Shown here: positions 51,540 through 59,905 of the stretch, piece by piece | How positions within the stretch are numbered: the first letter of the stretch is position 1 | Layout of the letters: every line of letters starts with the position of its first letter | Assembly (NCBI RefSeq): GCF_030285625.1 | Contig: NZ_CP127294.1 | Span: forward strand, 8,340,001 to 8,404,000 | Reading direction: 5' to 3' | Source of the DNA: Amycolatopsis sp. 2-15 | Lineage (GTDB): Bacteria > Actinomycetota > Actinomycetes > Mycobacteriales > Pseudonocardiaceae | Length of the DNA: 64,000 nt | Position numbers and translations under genes: made by a program | Notes under the pieces: generated by a model | Database searches by the model: none | What the model was told of the DNA's origin: nothing | What the model saw: the letters and a program-made list of their open reading frames with translations, nothing else

Positions 51540-52430
51540 GTGAGCGAACCCAGCTTCACGGCCCTCACCGCGGCCGCCGCTCGCGCCGCGCACCTGATCG
51601 TCGACGTGGAGCCCAAGATCTTCGCCGACGAGTTCGCCGCGCCCCTGCTCGGCGACTACGGCGACCAGCTCCTCGCCTACCACCGCGACAACCGCGAAGA
51701 CCCGATCCTCGCCGGCGGCCGCACCCAGGTGCTCTGCCGCAGCCGCTACACCGAAGCCCAGACAGCGACCCAGAGCGTGGTCCTCGGCGCCGGCCTCGAC
51801 ACCTCCGCGTACCGCGCGCCGAACACCGCCGTGTTCGAAGTGGACCTCCCGCGGACGCAGGAGTGGAAACGCGCGCAGCTGACGAACGCGGACCTCCCCG
51901 AACCCGCGAACCGCACCTTCGTCCCACTGGACCTCGCGACCGGCGACCTCGTCGAAGCCCTCGTCAAGCACGGCTTCGACCTCGCTCGGCCGACCCTGGT
52001 CAGCTGGCTCGGCGTCACGATGTACCTCACCGAAGCCGCCATCACCCGCACGCTGCGCGCCGTTGCCGGCCTCGCCCCGGGCACGCAGCTCGTCGCCGAC
52101 TACGTGCTCCCCGCGCAGCTGCGCGACGACGCCGGCGCGCACTACGCCGACGCCGTCTCCCAGGTCGCCGAGCGGGCCGGCGAACCCTGGCGCAGCTACT
52201 TCTCCCCCGGCGAGCTCACGCACCTGCTGCGGGACAACGGTTTCGGCACCGTCCGGCACGTCCACCAGCGCGACCACGACGTGTGGCCGCGCCCCGACGC
52301 GCTACGTCCCGCGGAGCTGTTCGTGCTCGCCCACGCGACCGTCCAGCGGAACCTCAGCCGCAGATGCTGCCCAGGCTCGCGGTCCAGCCCCACCACATGC
52401 CGTACTCGGCGAGGTTGCCCGCGTCGTTGA
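51540..52430 (+). CDS. Class I SAM-dependent methyltransferase (LCM/PPM-like family)
   Basis: A 296-residue methyltransferase. Motifs of the leucine-carboxyl-methyltransferase-like (YktD/Mtb-type) family are present: RSRYTEAQ, VVLGAGLDTSAYR as the SAM loop, FEVDLPRTQEWKR and VSWLGVTMYLTEAAI. The protein family normally ends near ELFVLAHATV; here the frame continues about 27 residues into the 3' end of the opposite SGNH gene (77-bp overlap). TAGGGT 8 bases before the GTG fits a leaderless promoter. The methyl acceptor is unknown; related genes act in secondary metabolism. Confidence 0.83.
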   Translation: MSEPSFTALTAAAARAAHLIVDVEPKIFADEFAAPLLGDYGDQLLAYHRDNREDPILAGGRTQVLCRSRYTEAQTATQSVVLGAGLDTSAYRAPNTAVFEVDLPRTQEWKRAQLTNADLPEPANRTFVPLDLATGDLVEALVKHGFDLARPTLVSWLGVTMYLTEAAITRTLRAVAGLAPGTQLVADYVLPAQLRDDAGAHYADAVSQVAERAGEPWRSYFSPGELTHLLRDNGFGTVRHVHQRDHDVWPRPDALRPAELFVLAHATVQRNLSRRCCPGSRSSPTTCRTRRGCPRR

Positions 52431-53133
52431 GGTGGATGTTGTCCGACGTCCACGGGCTGGGGTTGGGCAGGTTCGCCGAGCCGGCCGACGGGATGTACTG
52501 GCGCAGGTCCACGAGCGCGGTGCCCTTCGCGACCGCCGTCTGGTAGATCACCGACGCGTATTGGTCCCAGGTGTACTTCTGGGTGTTGCCGCCGTACGGG
52601 TTCGGCGTCCACTTGAGCTCGGCGTAGATCGACATGAGGATGTCGACGCCCCCCGGTCGGGAGGCGCGGATGCCGTCGATGACGTTGTTCAGGTCGGCCT
52701 GGAACTTGGCCGGGTCGTTCTGCGCCCACAGGTCGTTGCCGCCGAGGTCGACGAGGACCAGGTCGGGCTGCTTGGCGGCCATGTCGGCCATCGCACCGGT
52801 CGTGCCCGCCCAGCGGCCGCCGGGCAGGTAGTCGGCGGCGAGGGCGCCGTTGTGCGAGTAGTTCTGCACGTTGGTCCCCCACTCGGCGCGGACGCCGTTG
52901 GCGAACTTCGTGGTCCAGCCGTAGGTGGTGGAAGACCACGTGTCCGTGGTGGACTGGTAGCCGGTCGAGCCGTAACCCGTGTCGGCCGAGGTGCCGATGA
53001 TGGCGACGTTGGCTTTACGGGCGCACCAGCTTCTTTCCTGGGCGGCGTCGGCGGAGACCGTGGCGGACATCGCGAGGCCGAGACTCACCAGCGTCAGCAG
53101 CGCGGTGAATCTCGCGATCGTGGTTTTGCGCAT
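52354..53133 (-). CDS. Secreted SGNH/GDSL-type hydrolase
   Basis: A 259-residue exported esterase/lipase-like protein. The signal peptide is MRKTTIARFTALLTLVSLGLAMSATVSADAA. Block I is AIIGTSADTG (GDS replaced by GTS, serine kept), block II includes NGALAADYLPGG, block III is DLGGNDLW and block V is SDNIHLND, giving the Ser/Gly/Asn/His set and the D-x2-H pair. It has probable disulfide cysteines near both ends (WCARK, SICG). AAAGG precedes the ATG. Likely acts on extracellular acyl or acetyl esters, perhaps of polysaccharides. Confidence 0.87.
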   Translation of the reverse strand: MRKTTIARFTALLTLVSLGLAMSATVSADAAQERSWCARKANVAIIGTSADTGYGSTGYQSTTDTWSSTTYGWTTKFANGVRAEWGTNVQNYSHNGALAADYLPGGRWAGTTGAMADMAAKQPDLVLVDLGGNDLWAQNDPAKFQADLNNVIDGIRASRPGGVDILMSIYAELKWTPNPYGGNTQKYTWDQYASVIYQTAVAKGTALVDLRQYIPSAGSANLPNPSPWTSDNIHLNDAGNLAEYGMWWGWTASLGSICG

Positions 53134-53396
53134 CGTCGGGGACCTTTCGGGGATGCGGGAGCGTCTGCGCCTGAATCGCTCCACACCGGACAGTTGTTAC
53201 CTGACCAGGTGAGCTTCGGCTGCGAACCGCGACTGTCCGGGCAGCCGGTAGGCCCGCGCGTTACCCCGAACGAAGTGCGCCAAACGTTTTCTTTCCGGGG
53301 TCACCCACCGGCACAACGGGGAGTTGCCGTGATCGACAACACGTCCGACGGTGGAGATCAGCAGCGGAAATCCCAGCGAGAGAGGACGTGAGTGTC

Positions 53397-54269
53397 ATGG
53401 CCGGCACCCTGCAGCCCCAGCAACTGATGGACAGCGCGGTGGTTGATCCGGACGGCAACAAGATCGGCAAGGTCGGCAACGTCTACCTCGCCGACGCCAC
53501 CCGGGAACCCGAGTGGATCACCGTGAAAACCGGGTTGTTCGGCAGCAAGGAGAGCTTCGTGCCGCTCTCGGGCGCGAACGTCGACAACGACGGAATCCAC
53601 GTGAACGTCGCGAAGGACCAGGTCTCGGAGGCGCCGCGGATCGACGCCGACGGGCACCTCTCGTCCACGGAGAGCGCCGACCTGTACCGCCACTACGGCC
53701 TGCCGATGCCGCGCACGGCACCGGACGCGAACGCCGGACGGGGCAAACAGGACACAGCCGCGGGTCGCGGCAAGCAGGACATGACGACCGGCCGGGGCAA
53801 AATGGACACCGCGGCCGGCCGTGGCACACAGGGCTCGGCGATGGCTCGTGACGGGCGATCGAGGACCGAGGGCCGCACGGACGCCGGAACCCGCGGCGAG
53901 GAGATGATCCGGTCCGAGGAGCGCCTGCACGTCGGCACCGAACAGGTCGAGACCGGGCACGTGCGGCTGCGCAAGTACGTCGTGACCGAGGAGCAGCAGG
54001 TCACCGTCCCAGTGAGCCACGAAGAGGTCCGCCTCGAGCGCGAGCCCATCACCGACGCGCGCGGCGGGACCGGTGGTGCCGAGCTCGGCGAGCAGGAGCA
54101 GGACGTGGTGCTGCACGCCGAGAAACCGGTGATCAGCAAGGAAACCGTGCCCGTCGAGCGCGCGCGGCTGAACACCGAGACGGTCACCGAGGAGCAGACC
54201 GTGAAGGGCGAGGTCCGCAAGGAGCAGTTCGACCTGCAGGACGACGCCAAGAAGCGCGGCAAGCACTGA
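53397..54269 (+). CDS. PRC-barrel / DUF2382 domain protein
   Basis: A 290-residue soluble protein. The N-terminal PRC barrel (about residues 5-95) has VVDPDGNKIGKVGNVYLAD and WITVKTGLFGSKESFVPL. A low-complexity linker of four 9-residue units follows. The C-terminal DUF2382 domain (about 160-285) shows the repeating EERLHVGTEQVETGHVRLRKYVVTEEQ pattern of alternating E and V/T. Such proteins are common in stress-responsive actinobacterial and Deinococcus loci (YsnF-like). Start: ATG 53397; the GTG 9 bases earlier, with GAGAGAGGA before it, is possible. Confidence 0.87.
   Translation: MAGTLQPQQLMDSAVVDPDGNKIGKVGNVYLADATREPEWITVKTGLFGSKESFVPLSGANVDNDGIHVNVAKDQVSEAPRIDADGHLSSTESADLYRHYGLPMPRTAPDANAGRGKQDTAAGRGKQDMTTGRGKMDTAAGRGTQGSAMARDGRSRTEGRTDAGTRGEEMIRSEERLHVGTEQVETGHVRLRKYVVTEEQQVTVPVSHEEVRLEREPITDARGGTGGAELGEQEQDVVLHAEKPVISKETVPVERARLNTETVTEEQTVKGEVRKEQFDLQDDAKKRGKH
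53733..53840 (+). repeat. Four 27-bp tandem repeats coding the PRC-DUF2382 linker
   Basis: Four in-frame 27-base units encode AGRGKQDTA, AGRGKQDMT, TGRGKMDTA and AGRGTQGSA. The units have diverged at the DNA level, mostly at third positions, so the repeat is old or selected at the protein level. It forms a basic flexible hinge between the two domains. Confidence 0.85.
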
Positions 54270-54279
54270 CGGAATACCC

Positions 54280-54328
54280 GCCTCCCGCTCCCGGTTCAGT
54301 TGATGCATCAACCTCGGGAGCGGGAGGC
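54280..54328 (+). promoter_or_regulatory. Hairpin sequestering the ribosome-binding site, with nested palindrome
   Basis: GCCTCCCGCTCCCG (54280-54293) and its exact complement (54315-54328) make a 14-bp stem. The right arm contains GGGAGG, the ribosome-binding site of the oxidoreductase that starts at 54333. The loop contains the perfect 14-bp palindrome GTTGATGCATCAAC (54299-54312), of a style bound by MarR-type repressors. The stem may also terminate the upstream gene. Confidence 0.6.
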
Positions 54329-54332
54329 TTTC

Positions 54333-55427
54333 ATGCAGTTCGGGATCTTCACGGTCGGCGACTTGGCGCTCGACCCGGTGTCGGGGACGACACCCAATGA
54401 GCACGAGCGGATCAAGCGGATGGTCGAGCTGGCCGTGCACGCGGAGCAGGCCGGGCTCGACGTGTTCGCGACGGGCGAGCACCACAACCCGCCGTTCGTG
54501 CCGTCGTCGCCGACCACGATGCTCGGCTACACCGCGGCCCGGACCAGCCGGATCGTGCTGTCGACCTCCACCACGCTGATCACCACCAACGACCCGGTGA
54601 AGATCGCCGAGGACTACGCGATGCTGCAGCACCTCGCGGACGGCCGAGTCGACCTGATGATGGGCCGTGGCAACACCGGGCCGGTCTACCCGTGGTTCGG
54701 CAAGGACATCCGCGACGGGATCGCGCTCGCAGTGGAGAACTACGCCCTGCTGCGCCGGCTCTGGCGTGAGGAGCTCGTGGACTGGGAAGGCAGGTTCCGC
54801 ACCCCGCTGCAGGGCTTCACCGCCACCCCGCGTCCGCTCGACGGCGTGCCGCCGTTCGTGTGGCACGGCTCGATCCGCAGCCCGCAGATCGCCGAGCAGG
54901 CCGCCTACTACGGTGACGGGTTCTTCCACAACAACATCTTCTGGCCGAAGGACCACACCCAGCGGATGATCGAGCTCTACCGCACCCGCTTCGAGCACTA
55001 CGGCCACGGCACGGCTGAGGAAGCCATCGTCGGCCTCGGCGGCCAGACGTACATGCGCCCGAACTCGCAGGACGCCCTCCGCGAGATCCGCCCGTATTTC
55101 GACCGCTCCCCCATCTACGGTGGCGGGCCGTCGCTCGAGCAGACGATGGAGCAGACCCCGCTGTCGGTCGGCAGTCCGCAGCAGGTCATCGAGCGCACGC
55201 TGGCTTTCCGCGACTACGCCGGCGACTACCAGCGTCAGCTCTTCGCCGTGGACGGCATGGGCATCCCGCACAAGGCGGCGCTGGAGCAGATCGACATCCT
55301 CGGCGAGCAGGTGGTTCCCGTCCTGCGCGCGGAGTTCGCCAAGAACCGCCCGGCGAACGTCCCGGACGCGCCCACGCACGCCGCCCTCGTGGCGGCCGCG
55401 CGGACCGACGTCGAACAGCCGGCCTAG
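54333..55427 (+). CDS. LLM class flavin-dependent oxidoreductase
   Basis: A 364-residue luciferase-like monooxygenase/reductase. It starts [15 protein letters not shown]; the family marks are [40 protein letters not shown], and [25 protein letters not shown]. It would use FMN or F420, the latter common in actinobacteria; the cofactor is not clear from sequence. The ribosome-binding site is buried in a stem. The last 4 bases overlap the convergent glgC stop. Substrate unknown. Confidence 0.88.
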   Translation: MQFGIFTVGDLALDPVSGTTPNEHERIKRMVELAVHAEQAGLDVFATGEHHNPPFVPSSPTTMLGYTAARTSRIVLSTSTTLITTNDPVKIAEDYAMLQHLADGRVDLMMGRGNTGPVYPWFGKDIRDGIALAVENYALLRRLWREELVDWEGRFRTPLQGFTATPRPLDGVPPFVWHGSIRSPQIAEQAAYYGDGFFHNNIFWPKDHTQRMIELYRTRFEHYGHGTAEEAIVGLGGQTYMRPNSQDALREIRPYFDRSPIYGGGPSLEQTMEQTPLSVGSPQQVIERTLAFRDYAGDYQRQLFAVDGMGIPHKAALEQIDILGEQVVPVLRAEFAKNRPANVPDAPTHAALVAAARTDVEQPA

Positions 55428-56641
55428 ATCGCCGATTCTCCCTTGCCCAGCACCACGATCCCGCCCGAGCTCACGTGGTAGTGCTCGCGGTCGCGGGCGA
55501 GGTCGACGCCGATGTGGGCGCCCGGCGGCACGACGACGTTCTTGTCGAGGATCGCCCGGCGCACCACGGCGCCGCGGCCCACGCGGGCACCGTCCAGGAT
55601 CACCGAACCCTGGACGACCGCGCCGTTTTCGACGACGACGTCCGGGGAGAGCACGGAGTCCACGACCTGGGCGCCGGAGATGATGCAGCCGTTGCTGATG
55701 ATCGACTGCCCGGCGCTGCCGCCCTCCACGAACTTCGCCGCGGCGCGCTGGCCCGGGTAGGACAGGATCGGCCACTTGCGGTTGTAGAGGTTGAAGATCG
55801 GGTACGTCGAGATCAGGTCGGTGTGGGCGTCGTAGTAGCTGTCGATGGTCCCGACGTCGCGCCAGTAGCCGTGGTCGCGTTCGCTCTCGCCGGGCACGAC
55901 GTTGCCGCTGAAGTTGTAGACGGCGGCCTGGCCCTTGTCCACGAGAGCGGGGATGATGTCGCGGCCCATGTCGTGTTTGGACCCGACGTTCTTCGAGTCC
56001 GCGTGCAGCGCGTCGAGCATCACCTGCGTGGTGAACACGTAGTTGCCCATCGACACGTATGCCTCGTCGGGCGAGTCCGGCAGGCCCGGCGGATCGTCGG
56101 GCTTCTCGAGGAACGCGTCGATCTTCGTGCCGTCGCCGGTCTGGATCACGCCGAACGCGCTCGCCTCCGCCCGCGGCACGCGGATGCCCGCCACGGTCAC
56201 GCCGGCGCCCGACGCGATGTGCTCGTCGATCATCTGGCGCGGGTCCATGCGGTAGATGTTGTCGGCGCCGAACACCGCGATGTAGGCGGGCGACTCGTCG
56301 TAGACCAGGTTGAGGCTCTGGTGGATCGCGTCGGCGCTGCCCTGGAACCACCGCGGGCCCAGGCGCTGCTGCGCGGGCACCGGCGTCACGTACTCGCCGG
56401 TCAGCGACGAGAGCCGCCACGTGGTGGAGATGTGGCGGTCGAGCGAATGCGACTTGTACTGCGTGAGCACGCAGATCCGCCGGATCCCGCCGTGGACGAG
56501 GTTCGAGAGCACGAAGTCGATGAGGCGGTGCACGCCGCCGAAGGGCACCGCGGGTTTGGCCCGGTCGGCCGTGAGCGGCATGAGCCGTTTGCCCTCGCCA
56601 CCGGCCAGCACGATCCCCAGGACATCCGATCCGTCGATCAC
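55424..56641 (-). CDS. glgC: Glucose-1-phosphate adenylyltransferase (ADP-glucose pyrophosphorylase)
   Basis: A 405-residue GlgC of normal length. It makes ADP-glucose from ATP and glucose-1-phosphate. The nucleotidyltransferase motif is [26 protein letters not shown], with later [17 protein letters not shown] and [13 protein letters not shown]. The C-terminal left-handed beta-helix has hexapeptides ([30 protein letters not shown]). The GTG start overlaps the glgA stop (GTGA) with GGGAGGG just upstream, so it is the second gene of a glgA-glgC operon. The product feeds glycogen or, in actinobacteria, maltose-1-phosphate synthesis. Confidence 0.95.
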   Translation of the reverse strand: MIDGSDVLGIVLAGGEGKRLMPLTADRAKPAVPFGGVHRLIDFVLSNLVHGGIRRICVLTQYKSHSLDRHISTTWRLSSLTGEYVTPVPAQQRLGPRWFQGSADAIHQSLNLVYDESPAYIAVFGADNIYRMDPRQMIDEHIASGAGVTVAGIRVPRAEASAFGVIQTGDGTKIDAFLEKPDDPPGLPDSPDEAYVSMGNYVFTTQVMLDALHADSKNVGSKHDMGRDIIPALVDKGQAAVYNFSGNVVPGESERDHGYWRDVGTIDSYYDAHTDLISTYPIFNLYNRKWPILSYPGQRAAAKFVEGGSAGQSIISNGCIISGAQVVDSVLSPDVVVENGAVVQGSVILDGARVGRGAVVRRAILDKNVVVPPGAHIGVDLARDREHYHVSSGGIVVLGKGESAI

Positions 56642-57795
56642 GAAACCCTCCCGCACGCCTCGTAGATCGCGACCGTCCTCGCGGCGATCGCCGCCCAGCC
56701 GAACTCTCCCACGGCGCGGTCGCGCCCGGCCAGACCCAGCGCGGCGGCCCGAGCGGGATCCGCGACCAGCTCGTTGATGCGCCGCGCGAGCCCCGCCTCG
56801 AACGCCGCGGTGTCGTTCTCGTCGTAGTGCACGAGCAGTCCCGTCGCGCCGTCGTCGACGACCTCGGGGATCCCGCCGACGTCGCTGGCCACCACCGCCG
56901 TGCCGCACGCCATCGCCTCGAGGTTCACGATGCCCAGCGGCTCGTACACCGACGGGCAGACGAACACCGTCGCGTGCGTCAGCAGCTGCACCACCTCGGG
57001 GCGCGGCAGCATCTCGGGAATCCAGTGCACGCCGGTGCGCTTCTCCTGCAGCTCCGCGACGAGACCACGGAACTCGGCGTCGAGCTCCGGCGTGTCGGCG
57101 CCGCCGGCGCACAGCACGAGCTGCACGTCCTCGGCGAGCTCGGAGCCGGCGCGCACCAGGTGCGGCACGCCCTTCTGCCGCGTGATGCGCCCGACGAACA
57201 GCGCGTACGGCCGGTCCGGGTCGATGCCGTGCTTGGCCAGCACGTCTCGGCCGGGGTCGGGGCGGTAGAGCGTGGTGTCGATCCCGTTGTGCACCACGTG
57301 CACCCGCGCGGGGTCGACGGCCGGGTACGCGGTGAGCACGTCTTCGCGCATGCCCGCGCTCACGGCGATGATCGCGTCGGCCGCCTCATACGCGTCCTTC
57401 TCGATCCACGAGGACACGCGGTAGCCGCCGCCGAGCTGCTCGGCCTTCCACGGACGCAGCGGTTCGAGCGAGTGCGCGGTGATCACGTGCGGGATGCCGT
57501 GGGCGAGCTTCGCGAGGTGGCCGCCGAGGTTCGCGTACCAGGTGTGGCTGTGGGCGAGGTCGTGCCCGGCCAGCGCGTCGGCCATCGACACGGCGATGTC
57601 CATGGTCGCGAACGCGGTCTGGGCGTAGCCGTGCGGATCGCGGTGGCCGTGGGCGCCGTCGTCGCGGTCCGGTCCCCAGCAGTGCACGTCCAGGTCGACC
57701 AGCGACCGCAGTTCGCGGGACAGGAACTCGACGTGCACCCCCGCTCCGCCATAGACGTCCGGCGGGTACTCCCGGGTGAGCAGGCCGACCTTCAT
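56638..57795 (-). CDS. glgA: Glycogen synthase, actinobacterial type (GlgA/GlgM glycosyltransferase)
   Basis: A 385-residue GT-B glycosyltransferase of the Corynebacterium/Mycobacterium GlgA type. It begins [25 protein letters not shown]; further motifs are [33 protein letters not shown] and the donor-site [28 protein letters not shown] (E-x7-E). It is shorter than enterobacterial GlgA. In mycobacteria the orthologue (GlgM) uses ADP-glucose and glucose-1-phosphate to make alpha-maltose-1-phosphate for the GlgE route. The same-operon glgC supplies its donor. Confidence 0.92.
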   Translation of the reverse strand: MKVGLLTREYPPDVYGGAGVHVEFLSRELRSLVDLDVHCWGPDRDDGAHGHRDPHGYAQTAFATMDIAVSMADALAGHDLAHSHTWYANLGGHLAKLAHGIPHVITAHSLEPLRPWKAEQLGGGYRVSSWIEKDAYEAADAIIAVSAGMREDVLTAYPAVDPARVHVVHNGIDTTLYRPDPGRDVLAKHGIDPDRPYALFVGRITRQKGVPHLVRAGSELAEDVQLVLCAGGADTPELDAEFRGLVAELQEKRTGVHWIPEMLPRPEVVQLLTHATVFVCPSVYEPLGIVNLEAMACGTAVVASDVGGIPEVVDDGATGLLVHYDENDTAAFEAGLARRINELVADPARAAALGLAGRDRAVGEFGWAAIAARTVAIYEACGRVS

Positions 57796-57865
57796 GCCCC
57801 GACCCTAAACGGCGCGGGCTGGGAAGTGCAGTACGGGGAAGCGACCAATCCGTGTCGTGATCGAC

Positions 57866-58510
57866 TCACCGAGCTCTCGTCCCGGTGACCGGGCCGACGC
57901 GGTCGACGGCGGGCAGGCGCAGCCCGTGGTGGGCGAGTTCGCGGGCGGCGAGGCCGGCGACGACGTCGGGATCGCGCTCGCGCCAGCCCGTGGTGAGGTC
58001 GCCGGCGCGAACCTTGCGCGGCAGGGGCCGCGTGACGAGCGCGCGCAACGCGAGCAGGTCGAGTCCTTCGGCGCCCTGGCGGCGCAACCGGGCCGCGTCC
58101 GTCGCGCCGCGAGTGAAGCGCCACCGCAGCGGCAGCCACGAGACCAGCAGGAACACCAGCGGCACGGAGACGACCAGCACCGCGAGCCACCACGCGAGGT
58201 CCTCGACGGCGGTGATCTGCCAACGGCCCGCGTCGGCAAGTTCGGTGCCGGCCGCCGATCCCGAGTGGAGCGCGTCGGCGAGCGGGTGGCCGATCAACGG
58301 CACCTGGCCGGCCTTGTCCGCGGCCGCGTCGAACGTGGCGCGCAGCCCGGAACCCGCGTCGACGAGCCCGTCGCCCGGCGCGCGCAGGCGCATGACCTCG
58401 TCGTACACGCGCACCGCCAGCCACACCGCGAACGCGAGCAGCCCGAACGCGAACACGTCGCTGAGCACCTGCGCGGTGCGGCGGACCGGGCGGTCGGCGT
58501 AGACCTTCAT
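57866..58510 (-). CDS. Actinobacterial membrane protein of unknown function
   Basis: A 214-residue protein not recognised as a named family. One helix follows a short basic start (VLSDVFAFGLLAFAVWLAVRVYDEV), then an 80-residue extracytoplasmic segment, then a second helix (WWLAVLVVSVPLVFLLVSWLPL). The basic C-terminal tail (RWRFTRGATDAARLRRQGAEGLDLLALRALV) is probably cytoplasmic. It lies 61 bases after the PrmC-like gene on the same strand and is likely co-transcribed with it. ATG start. Confidence 0.75.
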   Translation of the reverse strand: MKVYADRPVRRTAQVLSDVFAFGLLAFAVWLAVRVYDEVMRLRAPGDGLVDAGSGLRATFDAAADKAGQVPLIGHPLADALHSGSAAGTELADAGRWQITAVEDLAWWLAVLVVSVPLVFLLVSWLPLRWRFTRGATDAARLRRQGAEGLDLLALRALVTRPLPRKVRAGDLTTGWRERDPDVVAGLAARELAHHGLRLPAVDRVGPVTGTRAR

Positions 58511-58571
58511 CGGAGCCCCTCACTCTCGCGGCCCCGGCCAACTACCCGGGCCGTCGCCCGGCGAACCACGG

Positions 58572-59357
58572 TTACTCCTTGTGCAGCAACGGCTTCCGCT
58601 CGCCGACGACCACCGTCGCCCCGAGGTCTTCCGACTCCTCGACCCACGCGCGCAGCCCCACCTGCGCCAACGCCGCGACGGCCGACTCCGCCTGCCGCTC
58701 GCTCGTCTCGAACAGCACGCGGCCACCGGGCGCCAGCCACTGCGGAGCCTCCGTGACGACGCGCCGCAGCACGTCGAGCCCATCGGCTCCCCCGTCCAGC
58801 GCCACGAGCGGCTCGTGTTCGCGCGCCTCGGGCGGCAGCAGCGCGACCTCGCCGCTCGGCACGTACGGCACGTTCGAAATCAGCACTTCGACCCGGCCGC
58901 GCAACCGCTCGGGTACGGGTTCGAACAGGTCACCTTCGTACACCGCACCGTCGATGTTCGAACGCGCACATCGCACCGCTACCGGATCGACATCCGCTGC
59001 GTGAAGTTCCACACCGGGCACCTCGGCCGCCACCGTCGCCCCGAGCGCGCCGGACCCGCAGCACAGGTCGAGCACCACCGCGCCCGGCCGCGCGAACCCC
59101 GCCGCCAGCCGCACGAGCAGCTCCGTGCGGTGCCGCGGCACGAACACGCCCTCGGCCACCACGAACCGCCGCCCGGCGAACTCCGCCCAGCCGACCACGT
59201 ACTCCAGCGGCTCACCCTCGACGCGCCGCCGCACCAACGTCTCCAGCGCCGCGGCGTCCCCCGCCGCCGCCTCGCCGAGCACCCGCGCTTCCTCCTCGGC
59301 GAACACACAGCCCGCCGCCCTCAACCGCGCGACCACCGACTCGACATCCCAGGACAC
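58572..59357 (-). CDS. Putative protein N5-glutamine methyltransferase (PrmC/HemK-like)
   Basis: A 261-residue methyltransferase with PrmC layout. An N-terminal helical part has PLEYVVGWAEFAGRRFVV and VFVPRHRTELLV (true PrmC has P-R-x-E-T-E). The SAM loop is VLDLCCGSGALGATVA and the catalytic motif is ISNVPYVP, where canonical N5-glutamine methyltransferases have NPPY. This NVPY group is a recognised actinobacterial paralogue with uncertain target. The start is GTG at 59357. No strong ribosome-binding site; GTTGCTG lies upstream. Confidence 0.83.
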   Translation of the reverse strand: MSWDVESVVARLRAAGCVFAEEEARVLGEAAAGDAAALETLVRRRVEGEPLEYVVGWAEFAGRRFVVAEGVFVPRHRTELLVRLAAGFARPGAVVLDLCCGSGALGATVAAEVPGVELHAADVDPVAVRCARSNIDGAVYEGDLFEPVPERLRGRVEVLISNVPYVPSGEVALLPPEAREHEPLVALDGGADGLDVLRRVVTEAPQWLAPGGRVLFETSERQAESAVAALAQVGLRAWVEESEDLGATVVVGERKPLLHKE

Positions 59358-59494
59358 CAGCAACCAAAAACCTTTCCACCGCAAGAAAACCCGACCGAAC
59401 CGACCGCCGGCGACCGCCACCCCACCAACCGCCACGAACACACCCGACCGGGGATCCACCCAGCCCCTCCCCCACCCCGATCCGAAGCCTCCAC

Positions 59495-59554
59495 ACGGTT
59501 CGGGGGCAGTTGTCAACGTACTCTTTCCAGCCTTGACAACTGCCCCCGAACCGT
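59495..59554. repeat. 22-bp perfect inverted repeat in intergenic gap
   Basis: Arms 59495-59516 and 59533-59554 are perfectly complementary over 22 bp with a 16-base spacer. Each arm contains GGGGGCAGTTGTCAA or its complement. There is no T-run and no gene stop within 240 bases on the plus strand. It could be a mobile palindromic repeat or a transcription-level hairpin. The rest of the 548-bp gap 59358-59905 holds one coding-like remnant and otherwise C-rich sequence. Confidence 0.75.
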
Positions 59555-59641
59555 AGTGACACTCGACCTTCGGGGTGCCGTCTCCCTTACCATTCCCACC
59601 TCCGAAGCCGCACCCGGAGCTCACCCGGCTCACCACGCAAC

Positions 59642-59743
59642 CCGCCGGCCGACGCCGTACTGCGCGCCGACAGCGACGTCGCCAAGCTCGTACGCGGGGA
59701 AGAACCCGAACGCCTCGCCAAACTGGAAATCTCGATGCTCTAA
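59642..59743 (+). pseudogene. Possible 3' remnant of a lost gene
   Basis: One plus-strand frame reads PPADAVLRADSDVAKLVRG, then EEPERLAKLEISML and TAA. The last 33 codons look like real coding sequence in composition, but upstream the frame becomes unlike protein and no start or ribosome-binding site is found. It may be the tail of a gene deleted next to the inverted repeat at 59495. Recognition is weak and no family is named. Confidence 0.25.
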
Positions 59744-59905
59744 ACCGTCCGGCCACCGGCACGAAAACGTCCGGGGAAGTTCAGGCAGGAGGCCTTGCGA
59801 GGAGAGCAGGCGTTCTCCCGTAGGTCGTACGCCTGGGCACCGCCAACCGGGTAATCTGACCAGACGCTTGTACCAGTTTTGCTCCCGGAAGGCGGTGATC
59901 TGCAG

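Noticed and set aside
53733..53840. CRISPR-like short regular repeats
   Set aside because: The four 27-bp units are contiguous, in frame, degenerate and have no spacers; they encode a protein linker.
59575..59823. Small plus-strand frame in the gap before paaX
   Set aside because: Highly basic low-complexity translation with no ribosome-binding site; a different frame over the same bases looks more protein-like at its 3' end.
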